Position numbers and translations under genes: made by a program. Of a stretch of DNA of 50,442 nucleotides, positions 34,601 to 50,442 are shown piece by piece. How positions within the stretch are numbered: the first letter of the stretch is position 1; every line of letters begins with the position of its first letter. Below the pieces are notes generated by a model. That model worked only from the letters and a program-made list of their open reading frames with translations, made no database searches and had not been told where the DNA came from. The DNA comes from Ophiocordyceps camponoti-saundersi (nom. inval.) (Eukaryota > Ascomycota > Sordariomycetes > Hypocreales > Ophiocordycipitaceae), in NCBI GenBank assembly GCA_003339415.1, contig PDHQ01000254.1, positions 1-50,442 of the forward strand, written 5' to 3'.

Positions 34601-36174
34601 AGTTTAAGATATTAAATACTCTTTTACCTTTTTTATAATATATTATAATAAGTAAGCTTTAATATTTTAAAATATAAATATTACTTTAATCTAAATAATT
34701 TATTTTAATAAATACCTCGCTAAATATAATATTTCCCTTAGCTTAAGTTATATAATAAAAATATTTAGTATTAGTAATAAATAAATTATTAATTTCCCTA
34801 TTTTAATATTTATCTTACTTAATACCCCCGCTTTTAAAAATATATTACTTTATATTAATAAAATAGCTATATTTATTAATAAAAAGTTAGTACTAAATAA
34901 TTTAGGTAAAATTTTAAAGTTTTATAAAAAGAACTAATAAGACTTATATATTTATATAAGAGAATAGATATATTTACTTAATAAAGGTATTATTATATTA
35001 CTTTTAGCTATTACTATTAATTATATATTCTTTTTAGCTTAGAGCGATATTATTAAAAATAAAATAACTTTAAACCTTAGTAATATACCTATTTTTAATA
35101 TTTTAAATTTAGTAAAAATAGCTCCTAATAATATTATTAAAAAGCTATATAGTTAGAAAAATAGCTTAGTTAAACCCGCTAATAATACTAAGTATATAAT
35201 AACTATTAAGCTTATTAATACTAATTTATTTATTAATATAATAATAGATTAAGACTTTTTATAGCTCTTTATATAATATTAGTATAAATTATAGTAAAGA
35301 AATATATTAATAATATATTTTATATAGAAAAAATATATTATATTATTTAACTATTAATAAGTAATAGCTATTATATCTATTTAACTATTATTATATAATA
35401 AATTTTTAAATTATTTAACTATTAATATATAATAATATTTATATATACTAAGCTTAGGTAAAAACCTTATAAATTAGTATACTTTTAATATTATTTTCTA
35501 ATATTTTTATAATATAATATTAATTATATATTATTTATCTTTATACTCTATATATTATAAATAAAAAAAGAATATTAGCTATAATAAAAAAGCTAGGGCT
35601 TATTTATTATAAACTATTTATAATATATAACTAAAAATAGGCGTAAACTATTTATAATATAGTTAATTTTACTACTATTCCTAATATCTTAGATACTTTT
35701 ATTTTCGTAAGTATATTATACTTAAAACTATAAACTATATCCCTTATACTATTTATAATAAGATTATCTATATTCGCTCTTATATTATTACCGTAACTTA
35801 TATATTTAAATAATAAAAATAATAAGATTTCCTTTATTTTATTCTTTTAGTCTGCGTATTATATTACGTTTTTCTTATTCCTATTTTCTTTTCTTAATAT
35901 TATAATATCTTTTACTATAATATATATTCTTTTATATATATTTAATATATATTATAATTCTCCTTTATTATTCTTATTTTAATTTTTTATTTTTTTCTTA
36001 CTTTATAAAGATTAATTTAATTCTCTATATATAAATCTATAATAATATTTCTTAATTTATAATTAAATATAATTATTAAAGTTATTATTAAAAAGCTTTT
36101 AAGTATAATAATAGTTTTTAAAATAATATAGAAAGTTAATAAAGCTATTAGAATTCTTTTCTAGCTTAAGAAGT

Positions 36175-36769
36175 TAATATAAAATATATAATAATACTTT
36201 TATAAATTACCTAATTTCCTATAATATTTTACTAAGATTTCCCCCTTAAAATTTTACTTAGATTTCCCTTAGAAACTTTATTACCTTTACGCTTAGGAAA
36301 TTATTAGGATTTCCTCTTAGGATTTCTTTATAATAACTCTTAGGATTTTACCGAGATTTCTTACTAGATTTAATATTAAAATATACCTCTAGAAATCTCC
36401 GGATTTTACTAGGAAATCTTTATATATTAGGAAATTACCGCGTATTAGGAAATCTCTATTTTACTAATATATACGGAAATTACCGTAAAATCCCTTTAGG
36501 TAAAATACTTTTAGGATTATATTAAGAAATCTTCTATAAGCTTCTAGCTATATAAATTAGCTTAATATTCTTTTAGGTAATAATTTAGATTTTTTTATAA
36601 TTACTATTTTAATTCTTAAAAGATTTTTACTTATACTTATACCTTTTATAATAGCTATTTTATAATCTTATAATTAGTAGCTAGCTTATCTCCCTCTTTT
36701 ATATATTATATCTAGTAGCTAGCCTAGTATATACGCTTATTAGAAGATTATACGTATAAGCGTATAATA
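36175..36769 (+). repeat. Gypsy 3' LTR
   Basis: 595 bp, direct copy of 19360-19952. A short purine stretch (aagaag) lies just upstream, and gttat at 36770-36774 completes the duplication. Confidence 0.85.
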
Positions 36770-38900
36770 GTTATTTTTAGTATTTTATACTTATAATAAA
36801 CTAAATATTATACCTTTACTTAACCTCCCCTTTTAAAGTAAAGTTAAGGTATAAAGAGAGAAAAACGGCTAAAAAAGTTTATTTATATTAGCTACTATTA
36901 ATAAATATAATATAATAATTAATATATTATAAAGGCCTTAAAAGTTTCGATTTATATATATTTAACTATATTATAAAGACTTAAATATAATAAATTACTA
37001 TTATAAGTATATTATTACTTTAAAAGATTAAAGTAATATAAGATATAAAGTAATATATTTATATAAAGCTAATATAAAGCTTATATAAGTCTTTTACTAT
37101 AATAATAAGAACTTAATAATAATTATATTATTAAATATAATAAGTATTATTATTAATATAAATAATAATTAAAGTTATATTAAGGAGATATAAAAAAGAT
37201 TTAGATTTAAAATTTTATTATTATTATATAAGTTATAAGAAGCCTTATAAATAATATAAAAAAAGTATTATAATTATAAGCTAGTAACTTAACTTTATAT
37301 AGCTAATAAAATTATAACCTTAAGTAAACTATTTAAAGTATCTAACTAAGAGGAGATTAATAAACTTATTAGAAAAAGGTTTTCATATTTAAAAAGTTTA
37401 ATATTAAAAAATATAATAAATATTATATCCTTTATATATATATAATATAAGAGATAAAGGGAAAAATAATATACTTATATAAGAAATTATATTTTATTAT
37501 TATAAGGTATAATAATTAAGGGAAAAAGTTTATTTTAATATAATCCCTAATAATTTAAAAAGTTAGTTAATAATTAAATTTTATATTAATATTAACTTTC
37601 CTTAAGTATAATATAACTTTAATAACTTAAAATATTATATAAGTATACTTATAATTTATAACCTTATTACTATAAACAATTCTTATAAAGCTACTTAATA
37701 AACTTAAAAAGCGTTACTTAAAATATACTATTATTAAAGTTATTTATCCTTTTTATAAAATCGCTAAAATAAATATTTATTAGTTTTATATATATAAAAA
37801 CTATTATTTTAAAAAAACTAAATATAGCTATATTAACTTATAACGCTTATTTTCTAATTTTATCTAAAAACCTTATTTCTTTTAGCTTTATTAGCTTATA
37901 AATAGATAATATATTTATACTTAGTATTAATATATTTATAATAAAGGAGGAAAGTATACTTAGTATTATAAGGTTTAAGTTTAAGCTAAAGATTATATTT
38001 ATAAAAGGTAATAAGGTAGACTTTAATAAGGGACGCGTTTCTATTAGTAAGGAGAAGGTTATATTTTATTAGAAAAGTAAAGTAAGTAAGATTCATATTA
38101 TCGATTATAAAATAATAAATACGCTATAATAATATTATAAATAATATACTTAAGGGGTATATATTATATATATTTATTAATTTAAGATAATATATAACTT
38201 AGCTATAATAGCTTAAAAGTAAAACTTAAATAAGAAAGATTATAATAAGTTAAATAAGTAGCTTAAGTAATAAATAGATAATTAAAAAAGAGGTATTAAA
38301 TATATCTTATTATCGCTTAAATTTATAAAAATCTTTATTTTTACTAATAAGTTATTTATAAATAATTATAACCTTTTATTTTAAATTAGCTTCCTTATAT
38401 ATATAAGTAATAAGTTATAAATAATATTATAATTTAATATTATAGCTAATATTACTTATTAAAGCTTAATAAAATATAAGAAAATAACTTAAAGCGTGCT
38501 TACTTTAAAAGTATATAGTATAATAAGTAAGTTTAATATTAGCGTATTAATCGCTATAATTATAAAAATAGTTATAAACTAACTTAGACTATTAAAGGTA
38601 TCTTTTATTATTTATATAAATATATTTTCGCTATATAAATATCTTATTAAATTAAGTATAATAAAGGAGAAGAGACTTATAATTAATATAATATCTTTAT
38701 AATAATTATATAAGTAATAAGAAATTTTAAATATCTATTAAATTATAAGTAAAAATAATCTAGTAAGTATAATAACTAAAAGTAACTTAAATAATATACT
38801 TTAAAAGCTTATTAATATAAATAACTTAGCTATTTATATTAAAAGGTATATATTATAATAAAATAACTATTATAATAAAGTATAATAATTAATATTATAT
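36770..38900 (+). pseudogene. 3' fragment of the split copia element: integrase C-terminus, RT, RNase H relics
   Basis: Directly after the gypsy element the plus strand continues with a copia integrase C-terminal block (about 36820-36990, REKNG-like), then RT (about 37380-38310, TDD block at 37893) and RNase H (about 38340-38880, taagttatttataaataat at 38348). Together with 18790-19359 it forms one copia pol interrupted by the gypsy insertion. Excising 19360-36774 places the KAIN-type and TDD blocks 1282 bp apart, against 1112 bp in the complete copia copy. Its LTRs are uncertain; the repeat at 39093 may be the 3' LTR. Confidence 0.7.
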
Positions 38901-39092
38901 TATAAAATATATATAACCTTCTTCCGCTATTTATATAAAGCTTATAAATAGCTTATATAAACTTTATATTATATATACTAATATACTTAAGATTATAAAA
39001 ATAAGTTATATTATTATATTTACTTAAGTAAAAAATAATATATATAACTAGTAAAATATATATTAAAAGAAATAGCTATTATTATACTTATT

Positions 39093-39226
39093 TATAAAGG
39101 TCCGGCACTTTTTAATATTTATAAAAAGCTAACTCTATTAATATAAAATAACTTAAGAGGTTCTAAAGTATATATAGTATATATACTTAAGGTTATAGTT
39201 TATATATAGCCCGCGCCTATCCTACG
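39093..39226 (+). repeat. 134-bp direct repeat, copy 1 (possible copia 3' LTR)
   Basis: Aligns gap-free with 46695-46828, including tatatatagcccgcgcctat. It lies about 200 bp after the copia RNase H relic, the right place for a 3' LTR. No target duplication is found with either the near or far flank, so LTR status is unproven. Confidence 0.65.
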
Positions 39227-40976
39227 TAATTAATTTTTACGCCCTTTTTATACTTAAGTAATAATAATATTTTATACTTATTCTTATTATTAGTAATATA
39301 AACGCTATACCCGCCTTATATACTTTAACTTATAATATATTTTTAGCGATAATATAATACTAAAAATAATAATAATAATAATTAGGCGCCCTAACCGCTA
39401 GCTTTAACTTTTTCGCCTTATAATATAAAATATCTTTTTAGTAATAAGAGGAATAATAATAGTAAATTCTTAAATAATAGTAAGATAAGTAAGCTACCTA
39501 AATCGCGGATTATTAAGTAAATATTAATATATAAAAATATAAAAATAAGAAAAAAAATAATATTTTTTATTAAATAATTATAATATTAATTAATTTATAT
39601 AATATATTAAGCTTACTTACTATCTTATAATATACTATTTTTATTAACTTATATATATTATTTAGCTTTTAGTTATTTAGCGCTTATATATATTATTTAT
39701 TCTCTTTCTTTACTATATATTAATAAAGTAAATTTACGCTAGCGCTTATATATAGCGTGCGCGGCCTAAAAGCGGGATAAGCGAGATTCCCGCTATTAAT
39801 ATTATATTAAATATTCTCTTAGCTTTAAAATATACCCTCCCCCGCTTAAAAATATATTTATTATAAGTTAATATTAGCGCTAAATTATAGCTAGCGCTAT
39901 AATAATCTCCTAAGTTAATTAATTATAGTAAAAGATTTTAGGGAGGAGGCGGAGAAGGTAAATATTAGCTTAAAGCTAATATAAAAAAAGAGGAGGAATA
40001 AGTAAATTAGGAATAAAAGGGAATAAGAGGCAAAGGGGTAATATTTTACTTATATAATAAAAAAAAAGTTACTTAAAAGGGATAATTAGCTATAAAAGAC
40101 GCTTAAATAAATATATAATTAAGTTTATTTTAAGCTATTATAAAAATATATATTTTTTTCTATAAATTAAAAATAGTTTAATATTATATAATATTTAAAG
40201 CTATTAAGTAGCTTTTAAGTTAAAGTAATATAACTTTTTTATTTTATAAGGATAAGTTAATAAGGTATTTTACTTTATAAGCGCTAACTTTTAGCGTTTT
40301 TTATAATAAGGATTTTCTTAACTTTATATTTATTAAGAGAAAAGTTATTATAAAAAAGATAAAAAAGGGCATTTAGCTAAGAGTTAGTAAATAACTAAAA
40401 GAATAAAAAGTTACTAATAGTACGCTTAATAAAGTTAATATAAAAAGTAAGGTAAATATTAAATAATATATTAAAAATAATAGTAAATAGCGTTAATATA
40501 GCTATTACTTTATATTTACTTTTAAAGTAATTAAGCTTCTAAGATAAATAGTTAAACTATATATAAGTAAGGTTAAGCTATATAAAATTACTAATTTAAA
40601 ACTATTTTATAAGTTAATAAAACTTATTTAAAAAGTCTTATTATTATTATTAAGCTTAAGTAATAAAGGCTTATATTAGTTTAATATTATTACGAAGAAA
40701 ATAAGTAAACGCTATAGCTTAGCTTTTTAAGGAAAAGATAGGGGCGGCTGCCTCCGCTAGCTAATTAAGAAAAGTAATATTAAAGCTATAAAGTAAGTAA
40801 TTAAAACTAATATTTATTATAAATAAGTTTTAATTATTTAAAGTAAGCTAATAAGTAAGTAAGTAGCGCAGCTAGTTAAACTATAAAAAGGAGATTATAT
40901 AATAAAAAATAGCTAATATTTTTTAATTTATATACTTTATATTTTTATTAGTTTAAAAGTAATATATTATAAAAAA
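39227..40976. other. RIP-degraded DNA, unclassified
   Basis: AT-rich and nearly CA/TG-free with small GC pockets (about 39750-39790). No domain recognised. Confidence 0.5.
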
Positions 40977-41186
40977 TATAAGGGATTAATCTATAACTAA
41001 TTATAGCTAGATAGGGGGGATTATAGCGGATATATTTAGGTTTTCCTAATAGCGCTTAGTTATCGCGCGGGGTATATAGCTAGCTTAGGAAGGGGGCTTC
41101 TCTCCCTTCTCCTTCCTCTTTTCGATAGCTTTAATTATAATTCTACTTTAACTTACTTCTATAATCGCCTTAATAAAACCTTTATA
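40977..41186 (+). repeat. 5' LTR of the 1.8-kb element
   Basis: 210 bp, direct copy of 42542-42751 without gaps. Contains gggggcttctctcccttctc. Confidence 0.85.
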
Positions 41187-42541
41187 TTAATTAAAGCTTT
41201 TCTTACCGCTAACCGAATATAAAAGTAAGATTTTAATATAAAATATTATTAAATTCTACTTATATTAAAGCTACTCTTAGCTTATTTTAGCTTAGACTTT
41301 TAGCTAGCCGCTATATATACTAAATTTATAATTAATAAAGCTATAATTAAGGAGCCTAAGTCTTAATTTTACTATATTTTTTCTTATCTTAGCACTTTTT
41401 AGTAAATATTCTTTCTATATATTATTATAGCTATAGATTTTTCTTACTAGCTTAAAGCCTTTTTAGTATATATCTCTAAGCTTCTCGAGGAGAGTTATAA
41501 AAAGCGCTAAGTAGGTTTTTCCTTAGTTAGGATATATTAGGAGCTATTAGAGCCCCTTAGAGAATACGTTATAAGGTAGGAATATACCTTTTTTAAGGCT
41601 AGACTATTATATTAGTCTAACTACGCTAAGATTATTTTACTCTTATCTAAGCTATATAAGGAGCTATAAGAGTACTTAGATTATAAAAACTAGCTTACGA
41701 TATACGCGGCCTTCGCTAGCTTTCTCCGAGGCTTTAATAAAGTATTTAGTTCTAAGAATATTCCTAATATGCTAGTTAATTTACCGCCCCCTTTTTCTAC
41801 TAACCTAATAGATATTATATTTATATAATCTTATTCTAATATTACTAAGCGCTAGCGTTATTATTAGTATAATTAGGTTAGTTATTTTAAGTATAATTAT
41901 CCGAAGCTTTATAAGTAAACGGGGATATTAAGGTTAGGGCTTTCTATAAGCGGAGCGGGGTAGTTAAAAGTAAATTTAAAGTATTTTAATTAAGGGGATA
42001 ATAAGTAAGGAGGGATAAGTATATACTAAATATTATAGCTTAGGTAATTTCTAGCCTTATTACGTTACCTTATATAAAGATAGTCTATACGTAGCTTAAG
42101 CGCGTAGATTTATTAGTAAGTATATACTATAATTATATTACGCCTTAGCTTATAAACTAGCGCTAGCGGTATATAATAATAAATATATAGCTAGCTTTAT
42201 TATTTACCGTAATTAAGTTATTCTCTAAGCTTCCTATAACTAGTATAATACTACTTAGTCTTATACGCTAGCTATATAAGTAAGTTTTACTATTAGTATA
42301 TAAGTTTATTAATTCTTACCTTAAGCGGTATTATAATTCTAAGCTTATTAGAATTTTCCTTATAAGGATTAGGGTTTAATTCCTTAAGCTATAAGAGAGC
42401 CTTTCCGCCCTCTTATCCTTATCTCTACGGAGGCTATTAGGCTATTAGCTAGGGATTATATAGAGTATCTTATTAGCGTAATAATATATAACTTTTCTAT
42501 CCTACGCTCCTACTTCCTTAGCTAGCTTAAGGAGGGGGCTA

Positions 42542-42751
42542 TATAAGGGATTAGTTTATAACTAATCGTAGCTAGATAAGGGGGATTATAGCGGATATAT
42601 TTAGGTTTTCCCGATAGCGCTTAGTTATTACGCGGGGTATATAGCTAGCTTAGGAGGGGGGCTTCTCTCCCTTCTCCTTCCTCTCTTCGATAGCTTTAAT
42701 TATAATTTTACTTTAGCTTACTTTTATAGTCGCCTTAGTAAGACCTTTATA
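42542..42751 (+). repeat. 3' LTR of the 1.8-kb element
   Basis: 210 bp, direct copy of 40977-41186, preceded by the purine tract and followed by gaaag. Confidence 0.85.
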
Positions 42752-45700
42752 GAAAGTAGCTTATTAACTCTAATAAGATAATAAAAAGTAAATTAAAAAT
42801 AGCTTATCTAATTAAAACTATAATTAGAAATTAACTTATAAAGGAAGCTATAAAACTATTACTAATATTAAATAAAGCGCTTAATATACTATTTAATATT
42901 TATAAATATTATAGCTTTAAGCTAAATATATTTTAATAAGCGATTAATAATAATTATTAGGAAATAAAGCTAAGACTTTAAGGTAGCGGGTAGCTTAGTT
43001 ATAAAATTTATAAAAAAAGTTATTTAAAACTATTTAAAAAAAGGTAATAGCTAAAATAACTCTTAATAGCGCTAATAATTAAAGTAATCTTTATAATAAT
43101 AATAATTATAAATAAAATATATTATATTTATAAATATATTATCTTAATAAAACTTATATTAAAAAAATATAAAAGTAATATTTTTATTAAAATATTTCGC
43201 TATAAAAGAATTATAAGTTTATTAAATAAGTATAATAATTAAAAATTCTTATTTAGAAACTTAGAAATAGCTTTAAAATTATAGCTATTTATAAGTAAAG
43301 ATAGAATAATTCGTAACTTATTTATAAGTACCCGCTTTTAGCGGAAACTTTTAAGGGCCTAATTAAACCGCTTAGTAGCGTATATAATAAAAGGAATTAA
43401 TATAAAAAGCCTCTAACTAAAAGTCTTATAAGGTCTTATTATAAAAAGAGGCTAGGGCGTTTTAAATAAAAAATATAGCTATAAGAAACTAAGATAAAGC
43501 TAGGCTAAACTAAACTAGCTATAACTTAAAAAAGTAAATAGATATAAGCTATATAATCTAACTAAATCGCTCCTTTATTTTATAATAATCTTATTCTTAC
43601 TAGGAGAGCGTATAGGGCCGCGACGCTTACGCGTTAAGATAATATTAAAGGCGGAAATTAAAAAGGGCAAGCGTCTTAGCCTAACGCGCTTAATATTTTA
43701 TTATAGCTTTAAGCGTAATAAAATATTTTAAAGCTTTATAATTTATAAAAATAAAAAATAACTAGGTAACTTTATATAACTTAGTAAATTATACTTAAAA
43801 GTAAGAAATAATAATAAAAAGTTTTTTATTATAAATTATATAATTTTATTTCGTAAATAAAAATTTCTTAGAATAATATATAATAAGCTAAAAGATATAG
43901 TCTAAGCTAAACTAAGAAAGGTACTTACTAACTATTTTATTAAAATAGTTAGCTTTAATAATAATATTATAGTTTAGATTTTACTAGGCGAAGATAAGGG
44001 TAGAAATAAATATAAACTTAAGCGTATTAAAAATAAGCTAATATTTATTAGTTTAATAAAAGAGCGCGCTATATTTTGTAAGCTTAACTAAGGGGGCTAT
44101 AAGGTTTAAAAAATAAAGTATAAAGTTATAATAAAAGTTAGAAAATTTAAGAAAACTATATATATTTTAAATATAAGTTAGCGCTTTTTATTTTAAAATT
44201 ATAAAAACTTTAATAAAGCTTAGCTATATTTTTTTACTAATATAAATAATAAACTTTAAATACTTAACTTTATAAATAATAAAATTATACTTATTAAAGT
44301 TAAGGAAAAGCTTAGCTTAATAAAAATATAAAAATATAACGCGTACCTTACGCTAATAATTAAAATAAAAACCTTTTAAATAGATAAAAATATTATCTAA
44401 GTATATTTTAATAAAATCTCCTAAAAAGCTACTAAAAGTAATATTAATATACTATTAGAATATAGTAAATATACTTATAAAGCTAAAAAAGTAAATAAAA
44501 TATTTAAATAAATTAAACTAAGTATAGAAAGCTATAAGGTATTTTTTACCTTTTATAATATAAAGCTTATAAAAGGCGGTATAAATATTAAGTTTTATAA
44601 ATTAATAGGTATTAAAAAAGCTATAAAGTATTTTTTAATAAATAAAAAGGGATAATAATCTTACTTTATTACTTTATTTAAAGTGTAATAGTTAATATAA
44701 AAGCGCTACTTATTTCTTAGCTTTTTCGTAAGTAAAATAAAGGCGGCCGCGGATAATAAGCTAGCGCGGATCTATCTTTTATTTATTAAGTTAGTAATTT
44801 ATTTCCGAACCTTAAAAAGATACTTATAAGGTATATTATAAAGTAAGCCTTAAGGTAAAAAAAGTAAGGAACTATTAAGTTTCTAGCGGAGTTAGATATA
44901 ATAATTATAATTACTATAATAAGAGGGTAATATACTTACTTTCTCCTTATAAAAAAGGTTAGTAAAATTTAATATTTTTTAAAAGTAAGGAGGGGCCTAT
45001 AGTTAAGGTAAAAGTTATAATATATAAAATATAAAAGATATCTTATAAGCTAATAGTAAGGAATTAGTAACTAATACGCTATGAAGATTAATAGTAGATA
45101 AGGGCTATAAAAATAAAGCTAAGGATAGCTATAATAAAGTAAATAACTTACTAAGATTTAAAATATAAAATAACTAATCTGCTAGTAAAGTAAACTATAA
45201 CTTTTCGCTCTAATACGCTTATTAAAATATAGCGAGATATTATTATATATTATCTAAAATAAGCTAAGAATTAGGTTTTAAGTAAAGCTTAAAATTATAT
45301 ATACTATTATAAGTAATTACTAGCTATTAATATTAGCTATAAAGCGGATAAAGTAATAAATAGATAAGTATAGCTTAAAATATATATATTATTAATAATA
45401 TATTTATATAATAATATAAATTACTTATAAGTAAGAGAGGGGAATTCACTTAAGCTAATAGTATTATATAAAAAATTCGCTTATAATAATATAATAATTA
45501 TAGCTACTATTTACTTATATAATAATAAAAAAAGTAAAATTTATAAATATAAGAAGAAAAAAAGGAGGCGAGTTTATATTTTAACTAATATCTATAAAGT
45601 AATTATTTAATATTTTATAAATAATATTATTATAAGAGTCCTCCCCTTATAGGAGACTTAGTATAAGGGGGATTTATTTCCTTAGTTTAAGGTAAGGTTC

Positions 45701-46694
45701 TCCTCCTCTTTTATAATATTTATAAAATAGATTAAAAAAGCTAATAAAGGAGGATTAAGCTTATACTTACGCGAGAAATAACTAATACCGCTATAGCGGA
45801 GATAGCGGCCCTTAGCGTGCCGCCTTATAATCTTATTATTATTAGCTTAAGTTACCTAATAATAAGTCTTACCGCCGCGGCTATTCTAGCCTTAAAAGGG
45901 GGGATTATTATATTTACTAAAGCGCGGCTAAGTGCTAGTTTAGTATATATTAATTATTCAAGTATCCTAGGATAGCTTAGGAGCGGAAAATAAGGGTATC
46001 TAGCTTTTATTTTTAAAGCGAAATAACTTAATATTTATAATAATAATATAAATTCTAATAATAGTAATAATATACTTAGTTAAGGAAATATTACGCTTTA
46101 TATAATATTAGCAAAAAGCTAAGGTAAGGGTATAATAAAGGCGTATAACTTTAATTTTATTAGCTTATTTAATATTATTTACTAAAGTAAGCTTAGCCTT
46201 AAAGCAGATAAGGAAGTTAGAGAAAAACTTAAAAGCGCCTTATATAAGGTATTTAAGCTTTATTATAGCTATTTAATATTAGTATAAGTTAGTAAATATA
46301 ATATTAAGGTAACTTAGAAGATAATTAAAGTTATACTTATATTTAGCACCTTATTTAAAAAATAAAGCTATTTTAGCTTAAACTATAAGAGATAAATATT
46401 AGTATAAAAATACTTATTAGTTATAAGTAATATTAATAAAGGCCTAGTCCGCTTATAGCTTATAAGATATAAAAGAGCGCTATATTAGAAAAAAGTCCTT
46501 ATTACTATTAAATAATAAGCTAAGAGGTAGCAGCTTATAGTAAGGTTAGGATTATTATTACTTAAGAAGCTATATAAATTAATACTATTAGTATATAAGG
46601 CTTTAAAGCTCCGTAATAATAGCTTACTATTCTAAAAGCTAAGCGATAATAGCTTATTAAGTATTAAAGTTATCTATAGTTAAAGTTATTTAAT
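42752..46694. other. RIP-degraded DNA with GC-preserved pockets, unclassified
   Basis: AT-rich and stop-filled, with pockets at about 43600-43720 and 45780-45960 where CG/GC steps survive. I recognise no reverse transcriptase or transposase signature on either strand. Confidence 0.5.
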
Positions 46695-46828
46695 TATAAA
46701 AGTCCTATACTCTTTAATATTTATAAAAAGCTAACTTTATTAATATAGAATAACTTAAGAGGTTTTAAGGTATATATAGTATATATACTTAAGGTTATAG
46801 TTTATATATAGCCCGCGCCTATCCTACG
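46695..46828 (+). repeat. 134-bp direct repeat, copy 2
   Basis: Gap-free copy of 39093-39226. Immediately downstream, a related unit recurs (gcgcctatcctacgcgcgg near 46815 and acgcctattatacgcgcgg near 46867), a local degenerate duplication. Confidence 0.7.

Positions 46829-50442
<3,614 letters not shown>

Larger units (their letters stand above)
19360..36769 (+). mobile_element. Ty3/gypsy LTR retrotransposon, RIP-inactivated, interrupted by a copia element
   Basis: It is bounded by direct LTRs of 593 and 595 bp (19360-19952, 36175-36769) and the 5-bp duplication GTTAT. LTR ends are TA...TA, consistent with TG...CA after RIP. The total is 17.4 kb, of which 7.3 kb is a nested copia insertion, leaving about 10.1 kb. 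Internal relics on the plus strand include a Ty3/gypsy reverse transcriptase (about 30650-31100) and a following RNase H-like aspartate block (about 31550-31640); the order RT then RNase H downstream of the first 1.7 kb fits gypsy. The last 3 kb (33-36 kb) is unassigned. All frames contain many stops. It sits inside a copia integrase relic. Confidence 0.8.
40977..42751 (+). mobile_element. 1.8-kb non-autonomous LTR element with Gag-like zinc-knuckle relic
   Basis: Two 210-bp direct LTRs (40977-41186 and 42542-42751) start TATAAGGG and end CCTTTATA. Flanking pentamers are aaaaa and gaaag, compatible with one duplication after G-to-A change. A purine tract aaggaggggg lies just before the right LTR. 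The 1355-bp interior has no room for pol. Codons at 41859, 41868, 41883 and 41898 fall at exactly C-x2-C-x4-H-x4-C spacing, each one RIP transition from Cys or His, so a Gag zinc knuckle is likely. By eye all roughly 18 LTR differences are transitions. Confidence 0.75.

Noticed and set aside
19372..36769. Gypsy LTR start at 19372 and 36187 (tataataatac)
   Set aside because: With these borders no target duplication appears. Extending the LTR 12 bp upstream to taatata gives matched GTTAT flanks, so the longer LTR was used.

Overview
The window looks like nuclear DNA from a filamentous ascomycete (Pezizomycotina, probably a Sordariomycete; the many AGGTACCT and AGGT repeats suggest Hypocreales, but that is a guess). 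Evidence: short GT-AG introns with CTAAC/CTAAT-type branch sites, fungus-specific families (SUN, Hos2, Dhr2), fungal Ty1/copia and Ty3/gypsy relics, and large AT-rich tracts almost free of CA/TG dinucleotides, the footprint of repeat-induced point mutation (RIP).

Layout. 1-2313 is an RIP-degraded AT desert that starts inside a 9-bp tandem repeat. 2314-2695 is a foldback (MITE-like) element straddling the RIP border. 2759-15147 is a GC-balanced island of seven conserved genes: APS kinase (MET14 type, +), the ribosome-biogenesis helicase DHR2 (+), the SDH assembly factor SDH7/ACN9 (-), the protein-histidine methyltransferase HPM1 (+), the ING/PHD protein YNG2 (-), the class I deacetylase HOS2 (+) and a secreted SUN-family cell wall protein (-). 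A promoter/low-complexity stretch follows to about 16590. From there to 50442 the DNA is again RIP-degraded and holds no intact gene.

The desert is structured. Reading LTRs and target duplications by eye gives a three-level nest: a copia element (integrase at 18.8-19.36 kb, rest of pol at 36.77-38.9 kb) is split by a Ty3/gypsy element (19360-36769, LTRs about 594 bp, duplication GTTAT). That element is itself split by a complete Ty1/copia element (21637-28927, LTRs of 301 bp, duplication GAAAC). A separate 1.8-kb LTR element with only a Gag-like relic lies at 40977-42751. The last 8 kb is unclassified RIP-degraded DNA ending in (TTA)39.

Functionally the island is housekeeping: sulfate activation, 18S rRNA processing, complex II assembly, ribosomal-protein methylation, histone acetylation and deacetylation (YNG2 and HOS2 share a divergent promoter region) and wall remodelling. 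The genes do not form a pathway. The unusual content is the transposon architecture, the RIP border, and two foldback elements each ending about 50 bp upstream of a start codon.
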